The notes: generated by a model from the sequence alone, not told the origin. A stretch of DNA of 64,000 bases from Woeseiaceae bacterium (GCA_011772865.1 WVYQ01000020.1:141298-205297); one strand, 5' to 3'. Counted from the stretch's first letter, positions 29,463 to 39,047 are shown. Program-made: numbers and translations.

Positions 29463-30512
29463 CTAGGCGCTCTTGTCGACCGGCTGGTGGAGTTCGCTCA
29501 ATACGGACATCGCCGCCGCATGGCCCTGCGCAATCGAATCGTCGATCGTCTCGGGGCCCGTCGCCGCACCGGCCACGAATACGCCAGGCCGGGACGTATG
29601 TCCCATCGCACCGTAGCGATTCTCGGCCGCAATGTGACCATGCTCTTCGAGATCGACGCCGAAGATATCAGCAAGCTGCGGATTGTCGACGTTGGGGTCC
29701 ATGCCGATCGCGTGGACGACCATGTCGAACGGGATTGTGATCGGCCGCTTGACGAGCGTGTCCTCGCCCTTGACGATCAGCTTTTCGCCATCAGATGTGA
29801 CCTCCGCGATGCGCGCCTTGATGTACTTGACCTTGAATTCCTCCTGGCTTCGCCAGTAGTACTTGGTCTCGTACAGGCCGAACGTGCGAATGTCCATGTA
29901 GTAGATGTAGACGTGGCATTCGGGCAGTTCCTCGCGAATCTCCATCGCCAGGTTCGACGACACCGTGCAGCAGATCTTCGAGCACCACTCACGCCCGATC
30001 TGGCGATCGCGGGACCCGACACAAAGAAGGATCGCGACGCGCTGGGGTTTGCGGCCATCGGACGGGCAACGCACGCCCTGGCCAGACGAGATCATCTGCT
30101 CGACCTGGGTCGTCGTGACGACGTCGGGAAACGTGCCGAAGCCCCACTCGGGCTTGTTGATCGAGTCGAAGTGGGTGAATCCACTACAAAGTACCGCCGC
30201 TTCAACCTGTGCGTTGTCGCCATTGGAAAACTCTGCGGTGAAGTTGCCCGGTGTCCCGTCAAACTTCGTAACCGTGGTCCCGGTGAGAACCTTGATATTG
30301 GAATCGCCCTCTACCCGATCGACCATGCCGCCGATCGCATCCTTCGCCCACTCGCCCGATGGCACCAGCTTGGCGTAGCCGGACAGTATCGGCGCACCGC
30401 CGAGCTTGTCCTCCTTTTCAACCAGGATGCTGGAGCGACCGACGGTCCCGAGGCTGTGCGCTGCGGCCAGCCCGGCGGGCCCGCCACCGACGATCAGGAT
30501 AGGTTTAGTCAT
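29463..30512 (-). CDS. shdrA: HdrA-like FAD flavoprotein sHdrA
   Basis: PILIVGGGPAGLAAAHSLGTVGRSSILVEKEDKLGG...CVGSRDRQIGREWCSKICCTVSSNLAMEIREE...VFVAGAATGPETIDDSIAQGHAAA. Confidence 0.93.
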   Translation of the reverse strand: MTKPILIVGGGPAGLAAAHSLGTVGRSSILVEKEDKLGGAPILSGYAKLVPSGEWAKDAIGGMVDRVEGDSNIKVLTGTTVTKFDGTPGNFTAEFSNGDNAQVEAAVLCSGFTHFDSINKPEWGFGTFPDVVTTTQVEQMISSGQGVRCPSDGRKPQRVAILLCVGSRDRQIGREWCSKICCTVSSNLAMEIREELPECHVYIYYMDIRTFGLYETKYYWRSQEEFKVKYIKARIAEVTSDGEKLIVKGEDTLVKRPITIPFDMVVHAIGMDPNVDNPQLADIFGVDLEEHGHIAAENRYGAMGHTSRPGVFVAGAATGPETIDDSIAQGHAAAMSVLSELHQPVDKSA

Positions 30513-31854
30513 TGCTTAGTCTCTTGAATCCCGGACCCGATGTAATCATTGTTCTCGGGTCATACAGCGTCTCGCCCTTGCCGGCTTCGACGTCTTTCAG
30601 GTAGGCCTCGAATTCGGCTTTCTTGGCCTGCCAGTCGATGCCCAGTTTGTCCATGAGGGTCTCGGTCGACGACGCATGCCAGTGCGACTGCACGATCTTG
30701 TAGGGATGCGCACCGCATACCAATGCTGCGAACTGGCAGTCGGCGAGTATAGGGAGGTCCACGGGTTTGCCTGCAGCCGCGCCTATCCACTGGTTCTTGT
30801 CGAGCGTCGTGATACAGCCGGTATCGTGACCAATCATCACATCGGCCTTTGCTTCTTCGACGGCGACGCGGATTTTGCGATCGATCGCGAACGAGCGCGT
30901 GAACTCGCGTTCGGAAATAATGTGCCGGAAACCGAAGCCGCAGCAGTCGTACCAGGTACGGTAGTCGATGACCTGCGTGCCCAGCGATTCGAGGATGCCG
31001 GTAGTCACGGCGACGCGATTGCCGCCGAGGATCTTGTCATCGTAGATCGCATCCTCGGGAACCATCTTGTAAACGTGACAGGCCGGGTGCACGGTCGCAC
31101 GAATCTCGCTCGCGTCGATAACCTGGCGCTTCGCGATCTCGTCGCGCATGACGTGCAGCCACTCGGAGTAATGCACGACCTCTTCCGGTATCAGCAGCTT
31201 GCCGTCGACGAGGCGGCCCAGCTTGCCGAGAATCTTTTTGACGCGCTCGCGAAGTTTTGCGGACTGCAGCAGGTATCCGCGCACTTCCTTGTAGTTGCCG
31301 AAAGACGTACCGCAATGCACGAGCGGATAGAAATGACCCTCGGGCAGGCCCTGCGCCTTGGAAGACACATAGGCCTGGTGAAAGTTACGCAGGAATACAG
31401 CAGCGAGGCTTTCAATGTTGCCGATGCCTGAACCATGGTAATTCCACGCCGTACACGACGTCTGGTCCGTCTCGTCGAGGTAGCTGATGTCCAGCTCGTT
31501 CATGAGCCACAAGAGCGACGCCGGGTAACCCGGGATATTGCCGCACTGGCCGCAGGACTTGTGGTGCCAGAGCTGGTTGGTCGGCACACGCTTGTCCCAG
31601 CCATAAAGCGTCTTCACCGTAACGGGCTTGTGCTCGTCCTGGACTCTGTGGACCAGGATCTCGCCGTCCTTCTCGAGCTCCCACATGACGTCGCGGACAT
31701 CTTCAACGCGATCCTTGTTCGTCAGCATCGAACGCCGGTTGACGATCTGGTCGACCCAGACCGTTGCGACATGGGCATCTTCCTTGCTCAGATTCGAATC
31801 GGTCCATTCGGACCCGTGACCCGTAAAACGTTCCCCACCATTACCTGTCGACAT
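30505..31854 (-). CDS. shdrB1: Heterodisulfide reductase B-like protein sHdrB1
   Basis: HKSCGQCGNIPGYPASLLWLMNELDISYLDETDQTSCTAWNYHGSG...HPACHVYKMVPEDA...YDCCGFGFRHII. Confidence 0.9.
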   Translation of the reverse strand: MSTGNGGERFTGHGSEWTDSNLSKEDAHVATVWVDQIVNRRSMLTNKDRVEDVRDVMWELEKDGEILVHRVQDEHKPVTVKTLYGWDKRVPTNQLWHHKSCGQCGNIPGYPASLLWLMNELDISYLDETDQTSCTAWNYHGSGIGNIESLAAVFLRNFHQAYVSSKAQGLPEGHFYPLVHCGTSFGNYKEVRGYLLQSAKLRERVKKILGKLGRLVDGKLLIPEEVVHYSEWLHVMRDEIAKRQVIDASEIRATVHPACHVYKMVPEDAIYDDKILGGNRVAVTTGILESLGTQVIDYRTWYDCCGFGFRHIISEREFTRSFAIDRKIRVAVEEAKADVMIGHDTGCITTLDKNQWIGAAAGKPVDLPILADCQFAALVCGAHPYKIVQSHWHASSTETLMDKLGIDWQAKKAEFEAYLKDVEAGKGETLYDPRTMITSGPGFKRLSND

Positions 31855-31863
31855 TTTCTGCTC

Positions 31864-32610
31864 CTAATCCTCGTCTTGCTCATCGAGCCAGTCTTCGTAG
31901 TCATCGCGTTTTTCGTCCATGATGTCGCAGATGACGTCGAAGAGGTTCTCATCAATTGTTTCAAGGCTGTCCAGCACGCCCGTCTCTTCCCAGATCGTGT
32001 AAAGCTCGACCGAGGTCTTGAGGTTGACCTCCCAGGCCGTCTTGGTCGTGTGCAAGGTCGGCATCGGGATGGCCTTGCGCAACAGCTCCAGCGGCGCATC
32101 GACCTTGGAAATATTCGGGCCCCAGTCGGCGAAGTGTTCCGGGTTGATCATGTCGGGCGACAGCTGGTTGCCCGTCGAAATCAGTTTCAGCATCACGCGG
32201 CTGAACGGCCGCAGCACGCTCTTGGCCGACTCCATGCCGTGCTTGATCGCAGTCTCGCGCATGAGCATCACGAGCCCGCCCGGCGAATTACCGAACGGGC
32301 AGCGCGCGGCACAGGTGTAGCACTGCGCGCAGGACCAGATCTTCTCCTGCATGGCATCGTAGATGCCCTCGAGATTCTCGGTCCAGAGCAGCTGCACGAT
32401 CTCGCGCGGACTGAAGTCGTAGTAATGCGCGGCGGGACATGTCGCCGTACAGATACCGCAGTTCAGGCAGCCGTTCAGCTCGTGGTCGTAACGCATGTCC
32501 GACTGTATGTCCTGGAAGATTTCCTCAAGTTGCTCGCGGCCAACGGGCGATTCATCGGAAACCGGATCGCCGATGAATTCCTGGATGCGCGATGTCGATG
32601 AATGAGACAT
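31864..32610 (-). CDS. shdrC1: Heterodisulfide reductase C-like iron-sulfur protein sHdrC1
   Basis: CLNCGICTATCPAAHYYDFSPREIVQLLW and CAQCYTCAARCPFGNSPGG. Confidence 0.9.
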   Translation of the reverse strand: MSHSSTSRIQEFIGDPVSDESPVGREQLEEIFQDIQSDMRYDHELNGCLNCGICTATCPAAHYYDFSPREIVQLLWTENLEGIYDAMQEKIWSCAQCYTCAARCPFGNSPGGLVMLMRETAIKHGMESAKSVLRPFSRVMLKLISTGNQLSPDMINPEHFADWGPNISKVDAPLELLRKAIPMPTLHTTKTAWEVNLKTSVELYTIWEETGVLDSLETIDENLFDVICDIMDEKRDDYEDWLDEQDED

Positions 32611-32619
32611 GAGTGAGTC

Positions 32620-32997
32620 CTAGTACGAAAGCACCCGAACGTCCTCTTCCATGACTTCTTCGATCAGGTGCGCGCCGCCGACGATGCCCTCGCATTCCGG
32701 GATCAGGTCATCCTGGGTCATGTCGAACAGGTCGAGATTCGGCGAGCAGCAGTAGAACTTGGCCCCGGCTTCATGGGCATCCTGTATGAAGCTGTAGACC
32801 GACTTGGGCGAACCCTCCTTGACGAAGAGTTTTTCGGCGACGCCCTTTTTCATGAGCCTGCCCGAGGTCGCCGTGCAGATTACATCGACCTCATAGTCCA
32901 TCGCGGCGGCAACCGTGGCCTGGAAAATCGGCGCCCCGAGCTCTTCGCCATTACGCGGGTCGGTGTTGGCCATGACGATAATGAGTTTCTCAGCCAT
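32620..32997 (-). CDS. dsrE3: DsrE-family sulfurtransferase (DsrE3-type)
   Basis: KLIIVMANTDPRNGEELGAPIFQATVAAAMDYEVDVICTATSGRLMKKGVAEKLF; first gene of the sHdr operon. Confidence 0.82.
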   Translation of the reverse strand: MAEKLIIVMANTDPRNGEELGAPIFQATVAAAMDYEVDVICTATSGRLMKKGVAEKLFVKEGSPKSVYSFIQDAHEAGAKFYCCSPNLDLFDMTQDDLIPECEGIVGGAHLIEEVMEEDVRVLSY

Positions 32998-33050
32998 TTC
33001 TTGTTCCCCTCGGGTCGGCCGTCCGGCGCCTGCCGGCGCTCCAACAGCAC

Positions 33051-33066
33051 ATTAGCATATCCTAAA
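33051..33066. promoter_or_regulatory. ATTAG-catatc-CTAAA; candidate operator upstream of dsrE3-shdr operon
   Basis: 9/10 match to ATTAG-N6-CTAAT; AT-rich patch in GC-rich intergenic, about 55 bp before dsrE3. Confidence 0.5.
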
Positions 33067-33862
33067 TTACTGTTTCATCCAAACTCTTTGGGGCCTTTGC
33101 GGCCGCCTTCGGCGATGACATAAGGCCCGTGCATTGCACGAGCCCGGTCATGATTGGCACGAGGTCGTCCTCGATCTCCGGCTGCAGCGCGCGGAGCTCG
33201 TCGAGTCTGCGGGCCGCACCCTCGGGGACTTCTTCGAATTCCATGATCAGGTCTTCGACCATGCCGAGCTTAATCCCGGGATTGCCCAGGAAACCATAGG
33301 CATTGTCACCAACTTCGAACACGGCGGCTGAGCCGCCTTCGTCCACGGCCAGCACGCGGGCCGCATCGGGCAGCACGGGCCGGTCACGCATGTAGACAAC
33401 CTGGCTGAAGGTCTCGGGCAGGTAACCGTTCAGGGCGTCGTGGACGACCCGGGTCGCGGTCGTGCACTCGAAGCGGAAATCGGCAGGCTCGCTCGAGCCG
33501 CCGGCCGCGATCGCCAGGATTTGCGCGCCCAGCCCGATGCCGATGACCGGCGTGCCCTCTGCCAGCATCGCGCGCGTGATCGCGATCTCCTCGGCCAGCG
33601 TCGGCAGGTCCCGCGTGCCGGCGCTGCCCCAGGGCCCGCCGCCAAGCAGGATCAGTGCGTCCGCCGGCAGGTCCGGTCCGGGCAGCTTCGCTTTGCCGCC
33701 CGCAAACGGACGAAAGTACTGGAAGCGAATTCGCCGCCCTTCGAGGTGGTCTTCCATGAGTCCAAGATACTCGCCTGCCGTGTGCTGCAGAACGGCGACG
33801 ACGTTCATCGGCGTCTCGGTACGCCCGGCCATTGCGAATGCGTCAGGACTGCACTCAGGCAT
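33062..33862 (-). CDS. Class I glutamine amidotransferase-like protein lacking catalytic residues
   Basis: ALILLGGGPWGSAGTRDLPTLAEEIAITRAMLAEGTPVIGIGLGAQILA; start at 33862 has CAGGAG Shine-Dalgarno and overlaps upstream ORF. Confidence 0.8.
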   Translation of the reverse strand: MPECSPDAFAMAGRTETPMNVVAVLQHTAGEYLGLMEDHLEGRRIRFQYFRPFAGGKAKLPGPDLPADALILLGGGPWGSAGTRDLPTLAEEIAITRAMLAEGTPVIGIGLGAQILAIAAGGSSEPADFRFECTTATRVVHDALNGYLPETFSQVVYMRDRPVLPDAARVLAVDEGGSAAVFEVGDNAYGFLGNPGIKLGMVEDLIMEFEEVPEGAARRLDELRALQPEIEDDLVPIMTGLVQCTGLMSSPKAAAKAPKSLDETVI

Positions 33863-34931
33863 TACGGGCTCCTGCCAGCGCGTTCGCGATCGAGGCCTTG
33901 AAGTCTTCGGGGGACACGCTGAGCATGTCGATATCGTTGTCATTGAAGAACGCGTCGATCTCGCCGTCGATCTCCTCGATGCGCGTCCCGGCCAGGTGGG
34001 CCTCGAGATCGAACACGATTCTTGGCGGCGTCACGAAAAAGTCGCCTGAGATCAGGGCACGCTGCAATACTTGTTTTGTCGGTCCCTCGAGCTTGACGAA
34101 CGAATCGATCGTTCCGCCGGCACCCGTGTGGGTTCCTGCCAACGTACCGTGGTCATCACCGGGGTTGTCGATTTCGGCAACAAACTCGTCGGTGCCGATT
34201 TCTTCAATGAAGTATCGATTGGCCAACGCTTCCTCGTTTTCGGTGATATCGCCTGGCGCGGCCGAAATGCCGAGGCCCTCGGTGAATCCTCGAATGAGCG
34301 CGCCTTTGATCGTCTCGATGTCCGGCATCTCATCGCCGAGCAATTCTTTGAGCGTTACGACCCGTTGCGCCGCCGAGTCCAGGTCCCGCTTGGCGAGCTT
34401 GGCCTCCGGGATCCTCAATGCCTGGACCATCTGCTGGGGGTTCATGTCCACGAGTACCGTGCCCTGGTAGATCAGCACGTCGCCATCGAAGAAGCCACCG
34501 GTACCGGAAATCTTGCGCCCGTCAACCTCGATGTCATTACGCGGGCGGAACGTCGCATCGACGCCCAGTTCCTTGAACCCGAGCGCGGCAGCGTTACAGA
34601 TCTTTTCTGCAAGTTCGGGTAAAGCTGCCACCCCCAACGATGAGCGATGAAAGACGAGCTCCCAACCGAGCTGCCCCTCATCGAGATAGATCGCGCCGCC
34701 GCCCGTGATTCGACGCACGATGCCGACCCCGTTGTTGCGGCAAAAATCGAGGTTGATCTCGCGGCTCAGATCCTGGTGCCGACCGATCAGCGCTGTCGGA
34801 GGAAATCGCAGAAAACGAATCGTGTCCGGCACGTGGCCGGCCTGACGTTCCTCGATCAGTGCTGCGTCGAACGCGATATTGGCACGCCCCTCGCGCACAC
34901 CGGTATCAATAATGCGAAAGGAATCTGTCAT
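33855..34931 (-). CDS. slpl: Lipoate:protein ligase (sLpl(AB)-type)
   Basis: TIRFLRFPPTALIGRHQDLSREINLDFCRNNGVGIVRRITGGGAIYLDEGQLGWELVFHRSS...RPRNDIEVDGRKISGTGGFFDGDVLIYQGTVLVDMN. Confidence 0.9.
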   Translation of the reverse strand: MTDSFRIIDTGVREGRANIAFDAALIEERQAGHVPDTIRFLRFPPTALIGRHQDLSREINLDFCRNNGVGIVRRITGGGAIYLDEGQLGWELVFHRSSLGVAALPELAEKICNAAALGFKELGVDATFRPRNDIEVDGRKISGTGGFFDGDVLIYQGTVLVDMNPQQMVQALRIPEAKLAKRDLDSAAQRVVTLKELLGDEMPDIETIKGALIRGFTEGLGISAAPGDITENEEALANRYFIEEIGTDEFVAEIDNPGDDHGTLAGTHTGAGGTIDSFVKLEGPTKQVLQRALISGDFFVTPPRIVFDLEAHLAGTRIEEIDGEIDAFFNDNDIDMLSVSPEDFKASIANALAGARNA

Positions 34932-34949
34932 GACAGTCCTGGCCGTGTG

Positions 34950-36167
34950 TTACTCGACGCGCACGGGGATGTCGAGTTGCCTGCGGATCTTCCTGACGTC
35001 TTTCCTGGACGGCTGGAACGGGTAACTCGCGATGTCCGACGGCGGAGAGTCGCCATAGGGACGGTCGCAGGCCGAAATATCATCCTGAAACTTGCCCGGG
35101 CAGCCCGAGGTTCGGAACGCGATGCCGGCGTCGATGACGTCAGCGAGTTCGGCATCGGAAATACCGTAGGACTTGACCCGGCCGAGGTCGTCGAAACTCA
35201 TCTGGTCGACACGCACGCCACGATAGTCGATCAGGTAACGCGCGAGCTGCACCCGGCGCCACTGATCACGCGGTGTAGCCGGCAGGTGATCCATGAGCGA
35301 ACCTTCCTCGGGAAAGAAACAGAACATGTGACTGTGCCCACCGAGATCGACCAGCTCTTGCACGAGATTCAGGACCTCGTATTCCGTCTCGCCCATACCG
35401 ACAATGATGTGGGCCCCGAACTTCTGCGGACCGAAGATATCCCGGGCGTCCATCATGATCTCCCAGTACTTTGACCACTTGTGCGGCGACTGCACGCCCT
35501 TACCCCGAGTCTTGTCAAAGATTTCGGGGGTCGCCGCATCGAGCGCCACCGTGAAGATGTCGGCGCCGAGATCCTTCGTCTTCTGCACGTCCTCACGCCT
35601 CATCGTCGTCGGGTTCGACAGGATCGAAATCGGGATGGCGTCCGGGTCAATCTTGTCGGTCCACTGCTTGAGCACCGAAAACGTGTCGTCTTCCGAACGC
35701 GGGTGCGTGATCATCGAGATGCACATGCGATGAAATGGACTGTTGCCGGGATCCTGGGCAACGATGTCGACGATGTCGGTCATCGGCACGGCCGGCCAGT
35801 CGACGCGAATGAAATTACGATCGGCATAGTCCCGGTCGGCTTCGCGGTGTCGCGCGAGGCCGCAGTACGCGCAGTTCGCGCGGCAACCTTCGGGATAGGT
35901 CAGCAGCAAATTGAGGCATCGCGTGCAGTCGCAACGATGCATTCGACCACCCATGATGCCCAGCGTGATGGCTGCTGCATTCGACATTTGCACATACTCG
36001 GGCGAACGCATGTGCGGCGCCAGGATGTTGTTGTTCGGCAGGTATACACCCTGCGGTGGAATGTCGTTGGCCTTGACGGGCTTGCCGTTGCGTCGATCGA
36101 CGGGCGTCTTCTCGGGCAGGCGCGGTTCCATTTCGACATTCGATTTCGGTTCAAAACAACTCATCAT
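34950..36167 (-). CDS. lipS1: Radical SAM lipoyl synthase component LipS1
   Basis: CTRCLNLLLTYPEGCRANCAYCGLARHRE (radical SAM CxxxCxxC-type); adjacent to lipS2 and lipoate ligase. Confidence 0.85.
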   Translation of the reverse strand: MMSCFEPKSNVEMEPRLPEKTPVDRRNGKPVKANDIPPQGVYLPNNNILAPHMRSPEYVQMSNAAAITLGIMGGRMHRCDCTRCLNLLLTYPEGCRANCAYCGLARHREADRDYADRNFIRVDWPAVPMTDIVDIVAQDPGNSPFHRMCISMITHPRSEDDTFSVLKQWTDKIDPDAIPISILSNPTTMRREDVQKTKDLGADIFTVALDAATPEIFDKTRGKGVQSPHKWSKYWEIMMDARDIFGPQKFGAHIIVGMGETEYEVLNLVQELVDLGGHSHMFCFFPEEGSLMDHLPATPRDQWRRVQLARYLIDYRGVRVDQMSFDDLGRVKSYGISDAELADVIDAGIAFRTSGCPGKFQDDISACDRPYGDSPPSDIASYPFQPSRKDVRKIRRQLDIPVRVE

Positions 36168-36180
36168 CAGTGTCCTTGTC

Positions 36181-37218
36181 TCATGCCGCGCAGGTCTGCG
36201 CCAGCCTCGCTCTAAGATCCCCGCCCAGTTTGATCGAGCAGCAGGAATGCGCCTGCTCGAACGGTCTGCCGACTGCGTGCGCGACCGATACGGCCCCCTC
36301 CGCCGGAAACGCGATTCCGTCCAGGCCGGCCATGATCGCGTAGGCGTCGGTGACGCGCTTGTGCATGCCGGGCGGCCGGGCGCAGCCCAGTAACACCTGC
36401 TGGTCGGGCAAGCGCTCGCGGGCTTCCAGGAAGATCCTGCCGACGTCCGATGTCTGCGGCGTCACGAACGTGCCGGGTTTGGCATAAAACGGCATGATCA
36501 CCACGAGCACGAGCGCAGTAACCGGGTAACGGCTGACAATGTCGAGCGCGTTTGCTTCGCCCAGTATCCTGCCGTAGTGCAGACCGATCACGATGTGCGG
36601 CGTGACCTCCATAGTCGTTGAACACAGCGCGGCCAGCGTCTCCTCGAAGTCTTCCACGGGCCGCTTGAGCTTGTAGACCTGCTCGATCGTCTCGTTCGCG
36701 CCGATAACGTCCATCATCACGGTGTCGACGCCGGCCGACTCCATGGCCTTCGCCTGTTGTTCTTTCATCAGCGCGCTGTGCACCGCGATGCGCATATCGG
36801 GGTAATCACGCTTTAGACCTTCTACAATAGGAAGGTAGCGCAAATAATTGATTTCGTTGCGTTTATTTGAGCCGCCCGATAGCAGAAAGCCGTTGAGTTC
36901 CTGCGTCTCGACGAGGTGCCGCACCTTGGAATCGAGCATCTCGGGATTGGTTGCCGGAATCATCGGCTCGAGAATTTTTTTCTGGCAGTGATCGCAGTTC
37001 AGGCCGCAAGCCGCTGCCGTGATCGAGAACGCCGGGAAGCTGTTCTTGCCACAGCCCTTGAGTTCGGTGGTCTCGTATTCCTTGAATGTCGGCGTGGAAA
37101 ACCGTATCGGGCGCGGAGCGCGCCCCGCTGCGGCGTCCTCGAACCTGGCGATGAGCGACGCGTCGAACTCGGCATCCTCGAGGTCCTCGATATCGGCCAG
37201 GTAATCGATCCACGCCAT
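36181..37218 (-). CDS. lipS2: Radical SAM lipoyl synthase component LipS2
   Basis: FSITAAACGLNCDHCQKKILEPMIPA; GFLLSGGSNKRNEINYLRYLP; adjacent to lipS1. Confidence 0.85.
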   Translation of the reverse strand: MAWIDYLADIEDLEDAEFDASLIARFEDAAAGRAPRPIRFSTPTFKEYETTELKGCGKNSFPAFSITAAACGLNCDHCQKKILEPMIPATNPEMLDSKVRHLVETQELNGFLLSGGSNKRNEINYLRYLPIVEGLKRDYPDMRIAVHSALMKEQQAKAMESAGVDTVMMDVIGANETIEQVYKLKRPVEDFEETLAALCSTTMEVTPHIVIGLHYGRILGEANALDIVSRYPVTALVLVVIMPFYAKPGTFVTPQTSDVGRIFLEARERLPDQQVLLGCARPPGMHKRVTDAYAIMAGLDGIAFPAEGAVSVAHAVGRPFEQAHSCCSIKLGGDLRARLAQTCAA

Positions 37219-37222
37219 TGCT

Positions 37223-38356
37223 TCAGTCCTTGACCAGCTGAGCAGCCAATAATTCTATCTCGGCGCGAACCGGGCCGTCATGCGGAATATCCACGAGGGT
37301 TGTCAGCCAATGCGCATCGACATCTTCTTCGTCGATCAGGTCGCACTCCATCATCGTCAGCATTTCGACGGCAGCTGCGGGTAGCGTCTCGGGCAATTCT
37401 TGGCCCGTCAGTCGGCCCCACATACCTGCCCAGTAACGACAGACGGTCCAGGGGTTATAGCCCCCGCCACCCAGAACCACCGAGGGCACTCCAAATTCGA
37501 GCAACTGGTCGACCGTCTCCCAAAGCGCAACATTACTCAGCTCCATCGACGATAGCGGGTCGCCGGCGAGGCTGTCAGCTCCGCAACACAGCACGAGCGC
37601 ATCCGGTCGGAAATCCGTTGCAATTGGCAGCACGGCAGTCTCCACCAGGTAACGAAGTTCGGCGTCATTAAGTCCCCGCGGTACCGGAAAGTTGCGCGCG
37701 CCTCCACCGGCCCTGTCGTCGGCTGCGCCGCTGAACGGCCATCGATCCTGTTCGTGGATCGACAGCGTCAGCACCCGCGGTTCCTCGGTGAAGGCCTCTT
37801 CGACACCGTCGCCGTGATGCGCATCCAGATCGACATACAGTACGCGGCGGCATCCCCGCTTGAGAAAGGTCCGGATCGCGAATACGGGATCGTTGAAATA
37901 GCAGAAACCGCTCGCACGATCGCGACGTCCATGGTGCGTCCCACCCGACGGGTGGAAGACCACGTGGCCATCGCACGCAAGTTCTGCCGCCAGGATCGAA
38001 CCGCCAACCGTCGTAGCGGCGCGTTCGAACACGCCCTCGAACAGAGGATTCTCGAGCGTTCCTATGTTGTAACGCTCGCGAATTTCCGGATCGACATTCC
38101 CCGCGGAATCTGCGTATTGCAGGGCCTCGACATACTGGGAATCATGAAACCCGGCGAGTTGTTGAACAGTCGCCGCGTGTGGGATGCGGAAGTCTTCTTC
38201 TCGCAGCCAGCCGAGTGTGCGCACAAGATCGAGCACCGCCGAGTGCCGTACGATCTTGAGCGGATGATTGGCGCCGAACGCGGCACGCCGGAATACCTCG
38301 CTGCCCAAATAAAGCGGGGCCTGATAAAGGGCGGTTTCCGGCTGTGGTTGGTGCAT
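37223..38356 (-). CDS. Histone deacetylase-family (HDAC-like/acetoin utilisation) zinc hydrolase
   Basis: HPSGGTHHGRRDRASGFCYFNDPVFAIRTFLKRGCRRVLYVDLDAHHGDGVEEAF...CCGADSLAGDPLSSMELSNVAL...LGGGGYNPWTVCRYWA. Confidence 0.93.
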   Translation of the reverse strand: MHQPQPETALYQAPLYLGSEVFRRAAFGANHPLKIVRHSAVLDLVRTLGWLREEDFRIPHAATVQQLAGFHDSQYVEALQYADSAGNVDPEIRERYNIGTLENPLFEGVFERAATTVGGSILAAELACDGHVVFHPSGGTHHGRRDRASGFCYFNDPVFAIRTFLKRGCRRVLYVDLDAHHGDGVEEAFTEEPRVLTLSIHEQDRWPFSGAADDRAGGGARNFPVPRGLNDAELRYLVETAVLPIATDFRPDALVLCCGADSLAGDPLSSMELSNVALWETVDQLLEFGVPSVVLGGGGYNPWTVCRYWAGMWGRLTGQELPETLPAAAVEMLTMMECDLIDEEDVDAHWLTTLVDIPHDGPVRAEIELLAAQLVKD

Positions 38357-38408
38357 ACTGTCGCGACCAGTGTTGGAATAGATCGGGTCTGACCCGAAGG
38401 GCCAGAAT

Positions 38409-38424
38409 ATTCTATCGCCCTAAT
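38409..38424. promoter_or_regulatory. ATTCT-atcgcc-CTAAT; degenerate candidate operator, first of two tandem copies
   Basis: Same 5-6-5 layout as other sulfur promoters, right arm exact, left arm 3/5; divergent HDAC/dsrE2 intergenic. Confidence 0.35.
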
Positions 38425-38431
38425 AAAGACA

Positions 38432-38447
38432 ATTCTGATATTCTAAT
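38432..38447. promoter_or_regulatory. ATTCT-gatatt-CTAAT; second tandem copy, 23 bp after the first
   Basis: Identical arms to the 38409 copy. Confidence 0.4.
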
Positions 38448-38492
38448 ATGCTCCCGAGGGCTGGAACCGGTAAAGACGAAGAGGTGAATTCA

Positions 38493-39032
38493 ATGTCCAG
38501 TGAAGCTCAAGTCGTACAAGACGCAGTGAGCGCAGCACCAGTCGCTGCTCCCGAAGAAAAAAGCATGTCGATCATCGTAACCAAAGGTAGCCTCGACTGG
38601 GCCTACCCGCCGTTTATTCTTGCAACTACTGCGGCCGCTATGGGATTGCCGGTCACGATGTTCTTCACCTTCTACGGCCTGCCGCTGCTGCTCAAGAAAC
38701 TCGACCTGCAGGTGACGGCTGCCGGCAACCCGGCGATGAAGATGCCGATGATGGGCGGCCACATGGGACTGCCCAATCTCGTAACCGCGATTCCCGGCGT
38801 CGACGCGGCATGCTCGGTCATGATGAAGAACCTGATCAAGAAAAAAGGCGTTGCCTCGATAGAAGAGCTGCGCGAGCTCGCCGTGGAGGCTGACGTTCGC
38901 CTGATCGGCTGCCAGATGACGATGGACCTGTTCGAGTACGACAAGGAAGACATGATCGACGGTATCGATATCGGCGGCGCGGCGACGTACATCGAATGTG
39001 CGTCCAATGCGCACATCAACCTGTTTATTTAA
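38493..39032 (+). CDS. dsrE2: DsrE2 membrane-associated sulfurtransferase-like protein
   Basis: KSMSIIVTKGSLDWAYPPFILATTAAAMGLPVTMFFTFYGLPLL...MMGGHMGLPNLV...RLIGCQMTMDLF; GAGGTG before ATG. Confidence 0.9.
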   Translation: MSSEAQVVQDAVSAAPVAAPEEKSMSIIVTKGSLDWAYPPFILATTAAAMGLPVTMFFTFYGLPLLLKKLDLQVTAAGNPAMKMPMMGGHMGLPNLVTAIPGVDAACSVMMKNLIKKKGVASIEELRELAVEADVRLIGCQMTMDLFEYDKEDMIDGIDIGGAATYIECASNAHINLFI

Positions 39033-39047
39033 GCGGAGCTATCGGAA

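Noticed and set aside
29487-30527. 346-aa plus-strand ORF
   Set aside because: Antisense to shdrA, which has strong family motifs.
31435-32601. 388-aa plus-strand ORF
   Set aside because: Antisense to shdrB1/shdrC1.
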